A stretch of 64,000 nucleotides of DNA from an uncultured Flavobacterium sp. (GTDB lineage: Bacteria; Bacteroidota; Bacteroidia; Flavobacteriales; Flavobacteriaceae). Below, one piece after another: positions 17,863 through 26,432 of this stretch (positions are counted from its first letter, which is position 1; each line of letters starts with the position of its first letter). The stretch spans positions 59,931-123,930 of the forward strand of contig NZ_CAMLDD010000014.1 in assembly GCF_946478785.1 (NCBI RefSeq), read 5' to 3'. Made by a program: the position numbers and the translations under genes. The notes beneath the pieces are model-generated. The model was given only the letters and a program-made list of their open reading frames with translations. It ran no database searches and was not told the origin of the DNA.

Positions 17863-19089
17863 CTATAGTTCCAATGCTCTTTTAGCATCGCCATTCATCA
17901 ATAATTCTACCGGATTTTCTAAAGCTTCTTTAACAGCAACCAGAAAACCAACTGACTCACGTCCGTCGATGATTCTGTGGTCATAAGAAAGTGCTACGTA
18001 CATCATTGGGTGAATTTCAACTTTACCGTTTACAGCGATTGGACGCTCGATAATGTTATGCATTCCTAAGATTCCAGATTGTGGAGGGTTGATAATTGGC
18101 GTAGATAACATAGATCCGAAAACACCACCATTTGTAATTGTGAATGTTCCTCCGGTCATATCGTCAACAGTGATTTGCCCGTCACGTGCTCTTAAAGCCA
18201 GTCTTTTGATTTCAGCTTCTATTCCACGGAAAGTTAAAAGTTCAGCATTACGAACTACAGGAACCATCAATCCTTTTGGTCCTGAAACCGCGATTGAGAT
18301 ATCTGCAAAATCGTAAGCTATTTTATAATCACCATCCATCATGGAGTTTACATCAGGATATAATTGTAAAGCTCTTGTAACTGCTTTTGTAAAGAAAGAC
18401 ATGAATCCTAAACCAAGACCACCATGTTTCGCTTTAAAAGCATCTTTGTACTCATTACGAATCTGGTTGATTGGCGTCATGTTAACTTCGTTGAAAGTAG
18501 TTAGCATTGCTGTTTCGTTTTTCGCAGCAACTAATCTCTCCGCTACTTTACGACGCAACATTGATAATTTTGTACGCTCAGTTCCACGGCTTCCACCAGT
18601 TGGTGTTCCCATTGAAGGTACTGCGTTTACAGCATCATCTTTAGTGATTCTGCCCCCTTTTCCAGTTCCTGAAACTGTTGCCGGTGCTATATTTTTTTCG
18701 TCTAATATTTTTCTTGCTGCAGGAGATGGAGTTCCCGTAGCATATGTTGTTGCTGCAGCTGGTGCCGCTTTTGAAGCTTCTGCTTTAGCTTCAGCCTTTG
18801 GTGCCTCAGCTTTTGGTGCCTCAGCCGCTGGAGCGTCTCCTGCAGGTTTTGCTGCGCTTGTATCAATTAAACAAACTACGGCCCCTACTGCTACTGCATC
18901 ACCTTCTTCTGCTTTTAGCGTAATGATTCCGCTCATTTCAGCTGGTAATTCAAGAGTTGCTTTGTCTGAATCAACTTCGGCAATAGCCTGATCTTTTTCT
19001 ACATAATCTCCGTCTTTTACTAACCAAGTTGCAATTTCTACTTCTTTTATTGATTCCCCTGGTGATGGGACTTTCATTTCTAAAATCAT
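17863..19089 (-). CDS. odhB: Dihydrolipoyllysine succinyltransferase, E2 of 2-oxoglutarate dehydrogenase
   Basis: 408 residues, normal for E2o. The lipoyl domain is at about 1-80 with lipoyl Lys43 in [10 protein letters not shown]. An Ala/Pro/Glu/Lys-rich linker follows, then a peripheral subunit-binding domain at about 120-155 ([25 protein letters not shown]). The catalytic domain spans about 180-408 with His371 and Asp375 of the DHRxxDG motif. It transfers succinyl from E1 to CoA in the TCA cycle. It lies downstream of odhA in the same direction, with a 189-bp gap holding repeat copy 2. The 3' end exists as a diverged duplicate at 13413-13498. Confidence 0.97.
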   Translation of the reverse strand: MILEMKVPSPGESIKEVEIATWLVKDGDYVEKDQAIAEVDSDKATLELPAEMSGIITLKAEEGDAVAVGAVVCLIDTSAAKPAGDAPAAEAPKAEAPKAEAKAEASKAAPAAATTYATGTPSPAARKILDEKNIAPATVSGTGKGGRITKDDAVNAVPSMGTPTGGSRGTERTKLSMLRRKVAERLVAAKNETAMLTTFNEVNMTPINQIRNEYKDAFKAKHGGLGLGFMSFFTKAVTRALQLYPDVNSMMDGDYKIAYDFADISIAVSGPKGLMVPVVRNAELLTFRGIEAEIKRLALRARDGQITVDDMTGGTFTITNGGVFGSMLSTPIINPPQSGILGMHNIIERPIAVNGKVEIHPMMYVALSYDHRIIDGRESVGFLVAVKEALENPVELLMNGDAKRALEL

Positions 19090-19156
19090 GTTCTGTTATT
19101 TTAAATTATGAATTTTATATTTTAATTGTTCCCTAAAGAACTTCTTATTCTTATTT

Positions 19157-19241
19157 TTTAGCCCTGATGGCAGCGATATCCTTTTTCTGGCTTCTTTAGC
19201 CGGGAAAAGATTTAGCGGACAGCAGGAAATAGCTTCTAAAA
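19157..19241 (+). repeat. Dispersed intergenic structured element, copy 2
   Basis: Layout AGCCCTGAT, GATATCC, hairpin CTTTTTCTGGCT/AGCCGGGAAAAG (complete with G-U pairs), GATTTAGCGGACAGCAGG, AATAGCTTCT. It fills the gap between odhA and odhB, inverted relative to their transcription. The conserved outer blocks match copies at 6521 and 50364. Confidence 0.75.
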
Positions 19242-19278
19242 ATATTTATTAGTGTGATTGCTTCGTTCCTCGCAATGA

Positions 19279-22053
19279 CTATCTGAATAAATCTTTATCG
19301 AATACCATTCTGATAGCATCTGCATGACGGCGTTTTGCACGAGTGTAACTTCCTGCAGCCGGAGCAGCATAAGCTTTTAACGAAGCCAGTCTCCATTTTA
19401 CAAGATCAAAGTTCATTAACATAAAGCTGTAAGCTCCCATATTTTTAGGCTCTTCCTGTGCCCAAACATAATCATCTGCGTTTGGATAGTTGGAGATGAT
19501 TTCTTTGATTTGCTCAACAGGGAAAGGAAACAATTGCTCGATACGAACTACTGCAACATCTTTTCTTCCGTTATTTTCTCTTTCGGCAACAATATCATAA
19601 TAGAATTTACCTGTACAGAAAACTAAAGTTTTTACGTCTTTTTTGCTTACTGTATTGTCATCGATAGTTTCCTGGAAGCTTCCTGTTGCCAATTCATCAA
19701 CTGAAGACACACATCTTGGGTCACGCAACAAACTTTTTGGAGAAAACACAACTAAAGGTTTACGGAAATCTGTTTTCATCTGTCTTCTCAACAAGTGGAA
19801 GAAGTTAGCCGGCGTTGTACAGTCGGCCACATACATATTATGTCTTGCGCAAAGTTGTAAATAACGCTCCATTCTAGCAGAAGAGTGTTCTGCACCTTGT
19901 CCTTCGTATCCGTGTGGCAATAATAAAACAATACCGTTTTGGTTGTTCCATTTGTCTTCGCCACAAGAAATATACTGGTCGATCATAATTTGTGCTCCAT
20001 TACTGAAATCTCCAAATTGCGCTTCCCAGATAGTCAATGCTTTTGGGTTTGCCAAAGCATAACCGTAATCGAAACCTAAAACTCCGTATTCTGATAAAAG
20101 AGAATTGAATACTCCGAATTTTCCTTTTTTGTTTTCGATGTTGTTCAATAAGATTACTTCCTCTTCAGAATCTTCTACTTTTACTACCGCATGACGGTGA
20201 GAGAAAGTACCACGCTCCACATCCTGACCTGAAATTCTGACATCAAATCCTTCTGTTAAAAGAGATCCGTAAGCTAATGCTTCTGCAGTTCCCCAGTCTA
20301 ATGTATTATTATCATATCCTGCTTTTCTGTCGGATACAATTTTATTGATTTTGTTAATGAATTTTTTATCAGATGGTAAAGTCGAAATAGTATTGATGAT
20401 AGAATCCAGACCTTCTTTAGGAAAAGTAGTATCTACCTTTTTCAACATCACATCATCAGAAACTTGTTGAAAACCACTCCACTCATTTTGCATGAATGGT
20501 GTTATAATAGTCAAATCTTTTTTACGGGAAGCTTCTAAATTTTGTTCAAGATCTGCTTTGTATTCTTTTTCTAATCCGTTTACATAATTACCATCAATAA
20601 CTCCTTCTGACAATAATTTCTCTGCATAAATATCTCTTGGATTTTGATGTTTTGCAATGATTTTATATAAAACGGGCTGCGTAAAACGAGGCTCATCACC
20701 TTCGTTATGACCGTATTTTCTATATCCTAACAAGTCGATAAATACATCACGTCCAAATTCCATTCTGTAATCTAATGCAAAAGATACTGCATGTACAACT
20801 GCCTCTGCATCATCTGCATTTACGTGTAATACAGGCGAAAGCGTTACTTTGGCAACATCAGTACAATATGTAGAAGAACGGGCGTCTAAATAGTTTGTGG
20901 TAAAACCAACCTGATTGTTGATTACGATATGAATAGTACCTCCGGTTTTGTAACCGTCTAATTGTGCCATTTGAATGATTTCATACAAAATACCCTGACC
21001 TGCAATTGCAGCATCTCCGTGAACGGCTATAGGTAATACTTTTGAGAAATCATCAGCATAATATTTGTCTTGTTTAGCTCTTGTGATTCCTTCAATTACT
21101 GCTCCAACCGTTTCTAAGTGCGAAGGGTTTGGTGCTAAATTGATATTGATGCTTTTTCCTGTTCTTGTTTTTTTGTCAGCTGTAAGACCTAAGTGGTATT
21201 TTACGTCACCGTCAAAATATTCCTGATCGTAATCTTTACCGTCAAATTCGCTAAAGATATCCTGAGTTGATTTTCCGAAAATGTTTGCCAAAACGTTCAA
21301 ACGACCACGGTGTGCCATTCCCATTACGAATTGTTCTACTCCTTTTTCTGCAGCTTTTTCAATTAAGGCATCCAAAGCCGGAATAATAGTTTCTCCACCT
21401 TCTAATGAAAAACGTTTTTGACCTACATATTTAGTATGCAAAAAGTTCTCGAAAGAAACGGCCTGATTTAATTTATTAAGGATGTTTTGTTTTTCTTCTG
21501 TAGAAAAATTAGGCTGGTTATTATTAACCCCTAATTTATCCTGAATCCATTTTACAACACCAGGATTTCTGATGTACATATATTCAACACCAATATGCTG
21601 ACAGTAAATTGCTTTAAGACGGGTAATGATATCCTGCAAAGAGCAAGGAGGAACTCCGATAACCTGAGCGGCATCAAAAACAGTTGAAAGATCTGCAGCT
21701 GTTAATCCGAAATTCTCAATATCCAAAGTTGGAGATGATGTTCTGCGATCACGAACCGGATTTGTTTTAGTGAATAAATGACCACGAGTGCGGTAGCCAT
21801 CAATTAATTTTAAAACATTAAATTCTTTTTGTAATTTTTCTGAAACCTTACTGTAATCTGTGTTGTCGCTAGTTACATATTCAACGATTTGCTGAACCGG
21901 ATTTTCGTCATTATAAGTAGTCATTCCAAAATCGAAACCCTGGAAAAAACTTCTCCAGCTTGGCTCAACGCTATCTGGGTTTACTAAATATTGATCATAT
22001 AATTGTGCGAAAAACTCTGTATGCGCTGCATTTAAAAATGAAAACCTATCCAT
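19279..22053 (-). CDS. odhA: 2-oxoglutarate dehydrogenase E1 component (thiamine-diphosphate dependent)
   Basis: 924 residues from ATG 22053 (MDRFSFLNAAHTEFFAQLY), close to the 933 of E. coli SucA. The upstream in-frame start at 22092 would overlap the probable promoter and is rejected. Visible marks: the N-terminal E2-binding segment, EGGETIIPALDALIEKA, the active-site GMAHRGRLNVLANI, HLGLTADKK, HGDAAIAGQGI (thiamine pyrophosphate Mg-binding region) and the transketolase-like QYISCGEDKWNNQNGIVLLLPHGYEGQG. It decarboxylates 2-oxoglutarate and succinylates the E2 lipoate. A possible -7 box (TACTTTTG) lies at 22097-22090. The partner odhB follows downstream. Confidence 0.97.
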   Translation of the reverse strand: MDRFSFLNAAHTEFFAQLYDQYLVNPDSVEPSWRSFFQGFDFGMTTYNDENPVQQIVEYVTSDNTDYSKVSEKLQKEFNVLKLIDGYRTRGHLFTKTNPVRDRRTSSPTLDIENFGLTAADLSTVFDAAQVIGVPPCSLQDIITRLKAIYCQHIGVEYMYIRNPGVVKWIQDKLGVNNNQPNFSTEEKQNILNKLNQAVSFENFLHTKYVGQKRFSLEGGETIIPALDALIEKAAEKGVEQFVMGMAHRGRLNVLANIFGKSTQDIFSEFDGKDYDQEYFDGDVKYHLGLTADKKTRTGKSININLAPNPSHLETVGAVIEGITRAKQDKYYADDFSKVLPIAVHGDAAIAGQGILYEIIQMAQLDGYKTGGTIHIVINNQVGFTTNYLDARSSTYCTDVAKVTLSPVLHVNADDAEAVVHAVSFALDYRMEFGRDVFIDLLGYRKYGHNEGDEPRFTQPVLYKIIAKHQNPRDIYAEKLLSEGVIDGNYVNGLEKEYKADLEQNLEASRKKDLTIITPFMQNEWSGFQQVSDDVMLKKVDTTFPKEGLDSIINTISTLPSDKKFINKINKIVSDRKAGYDNNTLDWGTAEALAYGSLLTEGFDVRISGQDVERGTFSHRHAVVKVEDSEEEVILLNNIENKKGKFGVFNSLLSEYGVLGFDYGYALANPKALTIWEAQFGDFSNGAQIMIDQYISCGEDKWNNQNGIVLLLPHGYEGQGAEHSSARMERYLQLCARHNMYVADCTTPANFFHLLRRQMKTDFRKPLVVFSPKSLLRDPRCVSSVDELATGSFQETIDDNTVSKKDVKTLVFCTGKFYYDIVAERENNGRKDVAVVRIEQLFPFPVEQIKEIISNYPNADDYVWAQEEPKNMGAYSFMLMNFDLVKWRLASLKAYAAPAAGSYTRAKRRHADAIRMVFDKDLFR

Positions 22054-22123
22054 AATATGTTTGAATATACTTTTTGTTAAATAGAATGGCAAAAGTACAA
22101 CAATCGATATTATTTAAATCGTT

Positions 22124-22147
22124 TTTTTACGTACTTTTACGTAAAAA
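22124..22147. promoter_or_regulatory. Palindrome in the odhA / 22170 divergent promoter region
   Basis: TTTTTACGT (22124-22132), 6 bases, ACGTAAAAA (22139-22147): perfect 9-bp arms. It lies between the divergent starts at 22053 and 22170, about 27 bp upstream of the possible odhA -7 box. It could be an operator for either gene; no regulator is evident. Confidence 0.35.
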
Positions 22148-22169
22148 TTTGTTAAAAATTGATCTAACT

Positions 22170-22724
22170 ATGAGAAAAATTCATCTTTCAATCGTTTTCA
22201 AATCATTTTTTGTGATTTTGACTTGTTTGTTTTCAATTTCCACTATTGCTCAGGATCAAAATAATGTAATCGATAACAATCCTCAATTTTGGGATAAGGT
22301 ACAATTTGGAGGTGGATTAGGTCTCGGAATTGGTTCGGGTTATACAGATATTTCAGTAATGCCAAGTGCTATTTATAATGTGAACGAAATTGTAGCAGTT
22401 GGTGTTGGTTTGCAGTTTGGCTATTTATCTTCTAAAAATTATTATAGTTCTTTTGTTTATGGCGGAAGCCTTATTGGACTTATAAATCCGATTCCGGAAA
22501 TTCAGCTATCTGCAGAGTTGGAACAAGTTCGCGTAAATACAAAATATGACGAAACAAGTCTATATCCTGATTTTTCAGATAATTACTGGAATACGGCACT
22601 ATATCTTGGAGCGGGTTACAGAAACGGAAATGTAACCGTTGGTGCACGCTACGATGTTTTGTTTAATGATGACAGAAGTTTATACGGATCTGCATTTATG
22701 CCTTTTGTGAGGGTTTATTTTTAG
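22170..22724 (+). CDS. Small outer-membrane beta-barrel-like protein
   Basis: 184 residues from ATG 22170 (MRKIHLSIVFKSFF), preferred over the upstream frame start at 22074 because it starts a clear signal peptide (ending STIAQ). The mature part shows alternating short strands (GGGLGLGIGSGYTDISVMPSAIYN, broken by turns, and GAGYRNGNVTVGARYDVLF) and ends in a phenylalanine, as outer-membrane barrels do. I recall such proteins sometimes carrying the label alpha-ketoglutarate decarboxylase by transfer from the neighbouring gene; nothing here supports an enzyme. It is divergent from odhA. Confidence 0.85.
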   Translation: MRKIHLSIVFKSFFVILTCLFSISTIAQDQNNVIDNNPQFWDKVQFGGGLGLGIGSGYTDISVMPSAIYNVNEIVAVGVGLQFGYLSSKNYYSSFVYGGSLIGLINPIPEIQLSAELEQVRVNTKYDETSLYPDFSDNYWNTALYLGAGYRNGNVTVGARYDVLFNDDRSLYGSAFMPFVRVYF

Positions 22725-22777
22725 GGCTGCTAAGGTTCTGAGATACTGAGTTTGTAAGTTTTTTTAAAATACGAAAA

Positions 22778-23362
22778 GTGAAAAAATATATTCTTATAAT
22801 TATTGCGTTTATAGTTTGGAGTTGTAATAATTCTAAGAAAGCAGAAATAGAAGTAACAGATAAGAAAGTTTTAAAAAAAGAATTACGGCCTTTTTTTGAT
22901 TCGGATAAAATAGATCATTATTATTTAGATATTTCTGAAGATGATTTTATGAAACTTATAAGAAAGAAGACCCAGACTAAGAGAGAAGTTGAATTCAGCG
23001 AATTATTTACTGGACATTATCCTGATAATATCCAAAAAGAAGATTTTGGGAAGATACTTTTGAAACATAACTATAAAAAATCAATATTAGATATTACACA
23101 AGAAAAAAAGATTGAAAATGTATTTAGCGAAAAAGACCGGCCAATACCTGATGCTGCTGCCTGTATTGCAGAATATCGTGATATTTTTATTTTTAAAAAA
23201 AGAGGAGAAATAATAGGACTAGCAAAAATTTGTTTCAAATGTAACCGATTCCAAATTACAGGAAGCAAAATTAATACTGATGTTTTTGGATTTTTTGATG
23301 AATTAGATAAATTAAAAAAAATCGTCAGACCAGAAAACTACAGTATTTTAATAACTGAATAA
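22778..23362 (+). CDS. Hypothetical lipoprotein
   Basis: 194 residues starting at GTG 22778. The N-terminus is a lipoprotein signal (KKYILIIIAFIVWSC). The rest is charged and mostly helical with a four-cysteine-poor body and one CFKC pair near residue 155 (ICFKCNRFQITGSK). I do not recognise a family. It ends one base before the convergent gene 23364-23717. The 53 bp upstream carry a short GCTAAGGTTCTGAGATACTGAG string of a type I recall as dispersed in Flavobacterium. Confidence 0.75.
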   Translation: MKKYILIIIAFIVWSCNNSKKAEIEVTDKKVLKKELRPFFDSDKIDHYYLDISEDDFMKLIRKKTQTKREVEFSELFTGHYPDNIQKEDFGKILLKHNYKKSILDITQEKKIENVFSEKDRPIPDAAACIAEYRDIFIFKKRGEIIGLAKICFKCNRFQITGSKINTDVFGFFDELDKLKKIVRPENYSILITE

Positions 23363-23363
23363 T

Positions 23364-23717
23364 TTATTTAAAATTATTTCGAAACCAAACCTTTTGCCAT
23401 TCTCTTTTTAGAATTAAAAAAGAAACTTCTTCAGCTAAAATAACCAAATCTGATCCGTCAAGTTTTTTGATTTCGTTTTCAGATACGTCTATAATATAAA
23501 GGAGATTCAGATATTCAGCAAATTTGTACTGGATCATTCGGTAGATTTTTTCGTGAAGCTGGATTTTTAATTCATCAGGGGTAATGCTCAGCGGAAAATC
23601 AATTCCTTCGTTTGCCAGATTAAAGTCCTTGTTGATTTGTTCGATCAGTTTCAAATATAAAGATTCCTTTTGAGCTTCTTCAAACAACAAATCGGTATTT
23701 AAGGGTGTGATATACAT
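23364..23717 (-). CDS. Conserved hypothetical small protein
   Basis: 117 residues (MYITPLNTDLLFEEAQKESLY), predicted mostly alpha-helical and soluble, no signal peptide, no recognised motif. Two genes on the same strand lie upstream (the integral membrane protein and the prenyl synthase), so it may end that operon. Its start is followed at 23748-23823 by an A-rich repeat array in the gap. I recall similar short proteins beside this region in other flavobacteria; the function is unknown. Confidence 0.7.
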   Translation of the reverse strand: MYITPLNTDLLFEEAQKESLYLKLIEQINKDFNLANEGIDFPLSITPDELKIQLHEKIYRMIQYKFAEYLNLLYIIDVSENEIKKLDGSDLVILAEEVSFLILKREWQKVWFRNNFK

Positions 23718-23747
23718 ATTTTTTAATATTCTAATTCAATGGCAATC

Positions 23748-23823
23748 TCAAAAATCAATTTCAATTTCAAAAAAAAACTTCAAAAAAAAACTTCAAAAAC
23801 TAACTTCAAAAATCAATTTCAAT
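23748..23823 (+). repeat. A-rich tandem array flanked by an 18-bp direct repeat
   Basis: TCAAAAATCAATTTCAAT occurs at 23748-23765 and 23806-23823. Between them the unit AACTTCAAAAA recurs in degenerate form about four times. It looks like slippage-prone low-complexity sequence. Confidence 0.6.
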
Positions 23824-24553
23824 ATTCCTCATTTGTTTTTTTTGATTTCCAATAATCTACAATTTTAGATAAAAGTACATCACCTCCTGCGTAGAAAAAA
23901 ACAGCTCCCATTGGCGGGTTGGCGGCCGGAATTAATCCAAACGTTTTTGGCACCCATTTCCAGCATTCAAAATACGTCCCCACAAGCTCAATAAATATAA
24001 CACAAATGGCAATGAAATAATATAAGTTCTGCCATCTTTTTCTCTTCAAAAGCAAAAAGAAAAAGATTCCGAAAATCAGTGAAAAAACATCTCTCAGAAA
24101 AATTCCAACAGATAAAAACAATATCAGAAATGCAACTGCAAAATATTTTTTAAGAAGATGATTTTTAATTGCCCATTCTGTATGTGCAAAAACATAACCA
24201 GAAGCATACACAATCGCATGGCCAAAAGGAACATATAAAGGAATGACTATTGTTCTGTAATTGTACATTCCGAGTAGAGTGCAAAAAATCAATTCCCCTA
24301 TATAGGACAAAAAGACCATCACAAACATCAGTTTTCTTAAATAAGAACCTGAAGACCAAAAGAAAAAAGAGAAATAAATTATGGCTAAAAGATTTGTAAT
24401 TTGGCGGCCATCAAAATAATTTTCATTAAATGTGACACTGTCAATTCCTAAAGCGAGAATTGTGAAAAAGGGAAAACAAACAGCAAAAAACAGCTGCTTT
24501 TTGGCATTATAATTTTTGTCATTAAAGAAAACCGAATTCACTATGGCATTCAT
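23819..24553 (-). CDS. Polytopic membrane protein of unknown function
   Basis: 244 residues with about seven hydrophobic segments (for example FFAVCFPFFTILALGI, YFAVAFLILFLSVGIFL, FSLIFGIFFFLLLK). Near the C-terminus are conserved-looking ETYFECW-like and AANPPMGAVFFYAGGDVLL motifs; the PPMG and GGD loops suggest a functional site. I recognise no family. The end overlaps the repeat unit at 23806-23823. It probably shares an operon with the prenyl synthase 11 bp upstream. Confidence 0.78.
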   Translation of the reverse strand: MNAIVNSVFFNDKNYNAKKQLFFAVCFPFFTILALGIDSVTFNENYFDGRQITNLLAIIYFSFFFWSSGSYLRKLMFVMVFLSYIGELIFCTLLGMYNYRTIVIPLYVPFGHAIVYASGYVFAHTEWAIKNHLLKKYFAVAFLILFLSVGIFLRDVFSLIFGIFFFLLLKRKRWQNLYYFIAICVIFIELVGTYFECWKWVPKTFGLIPAANPPMGAVFFYAGGDVLLSKIVDYWKSKKTNEEY

Positions 24554-24564
24554 AAGTCTTAGTA

Positions 24565-25539
24565 TTAAACCTTTCTGCCCATTAGATTTTCGCCAAAAAT
24601 TTTAAGAATATTTTTCTTTTCAACATTGATATCCATTTTCTCAAGGGTTTCAAAAGCTTTAAAAGTGTATGTTTCTATAGCTTTCTGAGTGGCTTCTGAT
24701 GCACCGGATTCATTAAAAATTGCCTTTGCAGTTTCTATTTTATTAGTATTATTTTCTAATTGTTCGCTAAACAATTTTTGCAATTCGGAAGCTTTTTCAG
24801 GGACAGAAAACTCCATAGCTTTTAAATACAAATAGGTTTTTTTGTTTTCAATAATATCTCCACCAACTTGTTTTCCAAAAGTTTTGGGATCTCCAAAAGC
24901 ATCTAAATAATCATCTTGCAATTGAAAAGCCAATCCTAAATTAAGTCCGAAATCATAAATTAAATCGGCTTCTTTTTCAGAAACTTTTGCTACAATTGCC
25001 CCCATTTTCATGGCAGCAGCAACCAAAACAGCTGTTTTGTATTCGATCATTTTCAGGTATTCCGGAATAGTAACGTTTGTACGGGTTTCAAAGTCGACAT
25101 CCCATTGCTGGCCTTCGCAAACTTCGAGTGCTGTTTTACTGAATAATTTTGCTAAATCCCTGAAAACAGTTGGTTCGTATTGTTCAAAATATTGATAGGC
25201 CAAAATAAGCATCGCATCTCCGGAAAGGATTCCGGTATTCAGATTCCATTTTTCATGTACGGTTTCTTTTCCTCTTCTCAAAGGCGCATCGTCCATAATA
25301 TCATCATGAACCAGCGAGAAATTATGAAAAACTTCTACAGCCATTGCGGCGGGAAGCGCTATTTTATAATGGGCATCAAAAACTTCCGCTGCCATTAAAG
25401 TTAGTACCGGACGCATACGTTTTCCACCAAGACTTAAAATATATTCAATAGGCTCATAAAGATTTTTAGGTTCTTTGGTTATGCTTTGATCATTTAAATA
25501 ACTAATAAAAAAATCCTGGTACTGACTAATATGGTGCAT
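24565..25539 (-). CDS. Trans-isoprenyl (polyprenyl) diphosphate synthase
   Basis: 324 residues. GGKRMRP (about 38-44) binds isopentenyl diphosphate. The first Asp-rich motif DDIMDD is at 79-84 within VHDDIMDDAPLRRG, and the second is QLQDDYLD. The DDxxD form without an insertion and the aromatic residue five positions before the first Asp fit short- to medium-chain synthases (geranylgeranyl-like), but chain length cannot be set from sequence alone. The enzyme joins IPP units to allylic diphosphates for quinone or polyprenol synthesis in the cytoplasm. It starts a minus-strand run with the two following genes. Confidence 0.93.
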   Translation of the reverse strand: MHHISQYQDFFISYLNDQSITKEPKNLYEPIEYILSLGGKRMRPVLTLMAAEVFDAHYKIALPAAMAVEVFHNFSLVHDDIMDDAPLRRGKETVHEKWNLNTGILSGDAMLILAYQYFEQYEPTVFRDLAKLFSKTALEVCEGQQWDVDFETRTNVTIPEYLKMIEYKTAVLVAAAMKMGAIVAKVSEKEADLIYDFGLNLGLAFQLQDDYLDAFGDPKTFGKQVGGDIIENKKTYLYLKAMEFSVPEKASELQKLFSEQLENNTNKIETAKAIFNESGASEATQKAIETYTFKAFETLEKMDINVEKKNILKIFGENLMGRKV

Positions 25540-25686
25540 AAAATAAAATTCTGATTAACGAGGTCCAAAGATACAATTCAAATGTGAATTAAAGTTTCTA
25601 AAATTTAAAAAGGAATTGAGTTCCCACAAAAAATTATTTTAAAGCAACTCATTATTAATCTGTTAAAATATTTTTTGAAAAAACTT

Positions 25687-25714
25687 GGAAACTTTTTTGG
25701 TGTTTAAAGTTTCC
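25687..25714. promoter_or_regulatory. TetR-type operator 1 (yceI promoter)
   Basis: GGAAACTTT, 10 bases, AAAGTTTCC: perfect 9-bp half-sites. It covers the promoter TTG at 25697-25699. The same 28-bp design occurs at 25737 and 26372. Confidence 0.8.
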
Positions 25715-25726
25715 TGTCTATATTTG
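25697..25726 (+). promoter_or_regulatory. Promoter of the YceI-family gene
   Basis: TTG (25697-25699), 19-bp spacer, TATATTTG (25719-25726), the flavobacterial consensus. Operator 1 covers the TTG, and operator 2 lies just past the expected start of transcription. Confidence 0.7.
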
Positions 25727-25736
25727 CATCCTCAAT

Positions 25737-25764
25737 GGAAACTTTAAACACTAATAAAGTTTCC
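25737..25764. promoter_or_regulatory. TetR-type operator 2 (yceI leader)
   Basis: GGAAACTTT, 10 bases, AAAGTTTCC, extended by AT on each side (25735-25766). It is 44 bp upstream of the yceI start codon. Confidence 0.8.
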
Positions 25765-25807
25765 ATGAGACTTAAAGAATTGACAATCTCAATAAAACTG
25801 AATATTT

Positions 25808-26329
25808 ATGAAAACTACATGGACCATAGATTCTAGCCAATCAGATGTTTTAATAAAAATGAGGCATTCTATAATTGCCTATTTAGGAGGAACAGTAAAC
25901 AAATTTGACGGTTACGTAAATATTGATGATAATGAAATTGAAGATGCTTCGGTTGAGTTTTCATTAGATATAAATAATAAGGCCGATAGTTTTCAGCAAA
26001 TTGATACGCACCTACAACTGAATGACTTATTTAATGTAAATGAGCATCCGATTATTAGTTTCAAGTCGACTTCTTTTCAAAAAGTAAATAATAATATTAA
26101 TTTCTTTAAAGGGGATCTGACTATAAAAGATGTTACCAGAGTGGTTGAACTTGATGCAGAATTTATTGGAATCAACACTTATAACGGGGAGAAAAAAGTA
26201 GCTTTTGAGATTAAAGGGGATATTAAGCGTCAGGATTTCGGCTTAGATTATAACTCATACAATCACAATGGAGGACTGGCATTAGGAAAAGATATTAAAC
26301 TTATAGCCAATGTTGAATTTAGTATATGA
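25808..26329 (+). CDS. YceI-family protein
   Basis: 173 residues, one YceI domain (TTWTIDSSQSDVLIKMRHSI at the start, FNVNEHPIISFKSTSF and KGDLTIKDVTRVVELDAEF in the middle). YceI domains are lipocalin-like barrels that bind isoprenoid or amide lipids. No signal peptide, so it is cytoplasmic here, unlike periplasmic E. coli YceI. Two operators matching that of the tetR gene lie in its promoter, so it belongs to the same regulon as the efflux operon downstream. The physiological ligand is unknown. Confidence 0.92.
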   Translation: MKTTWTIDSSQSDVLIKMRHSIIAYLGGTVNKFDGYVNIDDNEIEDASVEFSLDINNKADSFQQIDTHLQLNDLFNVNEHPIISFKSTSFQKVNNNINFFKGDLTIKDVTRVVELDAEFIGINTYNGEKKVAFEIKGDIKRQDFGLDYNSYNHNGGLALGKDIKLIANVEFSI

Positions 26330-26371
26330 GTTTGGAGTGATAAATTAATGTAAAATTATTACAAAAATATA

Positions 26372-26399
26372 GGAAACTATTTTTTCAATAAAAGTTTCC
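26372..26399. promoter_or_regulatory. TetR-type operator 3 (tetR-efflux operon)
   Basis: GGAAACTAT, 10 bases, AAAGTTTCC: the same spacing, with one changed half-site base pair. It ends 4 bp before the -7 box TATATTTG (26404-26411) of the tetR promoter, implying autorepression. Confidence 0.8.
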
Positions 26400-26432
26400 G
26401 ACTTATATTTGTAATCCAATTTGAAATTTAAA

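Noticed and set aside
11849..17887. A complete integrative element spanning AlbA_2 to odhB
   Set aside because: No integrase, relaxase or matching end repeats for the whole interval; only the odhB duplicate supports a scar.
18341..18991. 216-codon open frame opposite odhB
   Set aside because: It is the antisense shadow of the Ala/Lys-rich E2 linker; odhB in the other strand has full domain support.
22170..22724. Alpha-ketoglutarate decarboxylase label for the barrel protein
   Set aside because: No thiamine or decarboxylase motif; the name probably spreads from the neighbouring odhA.
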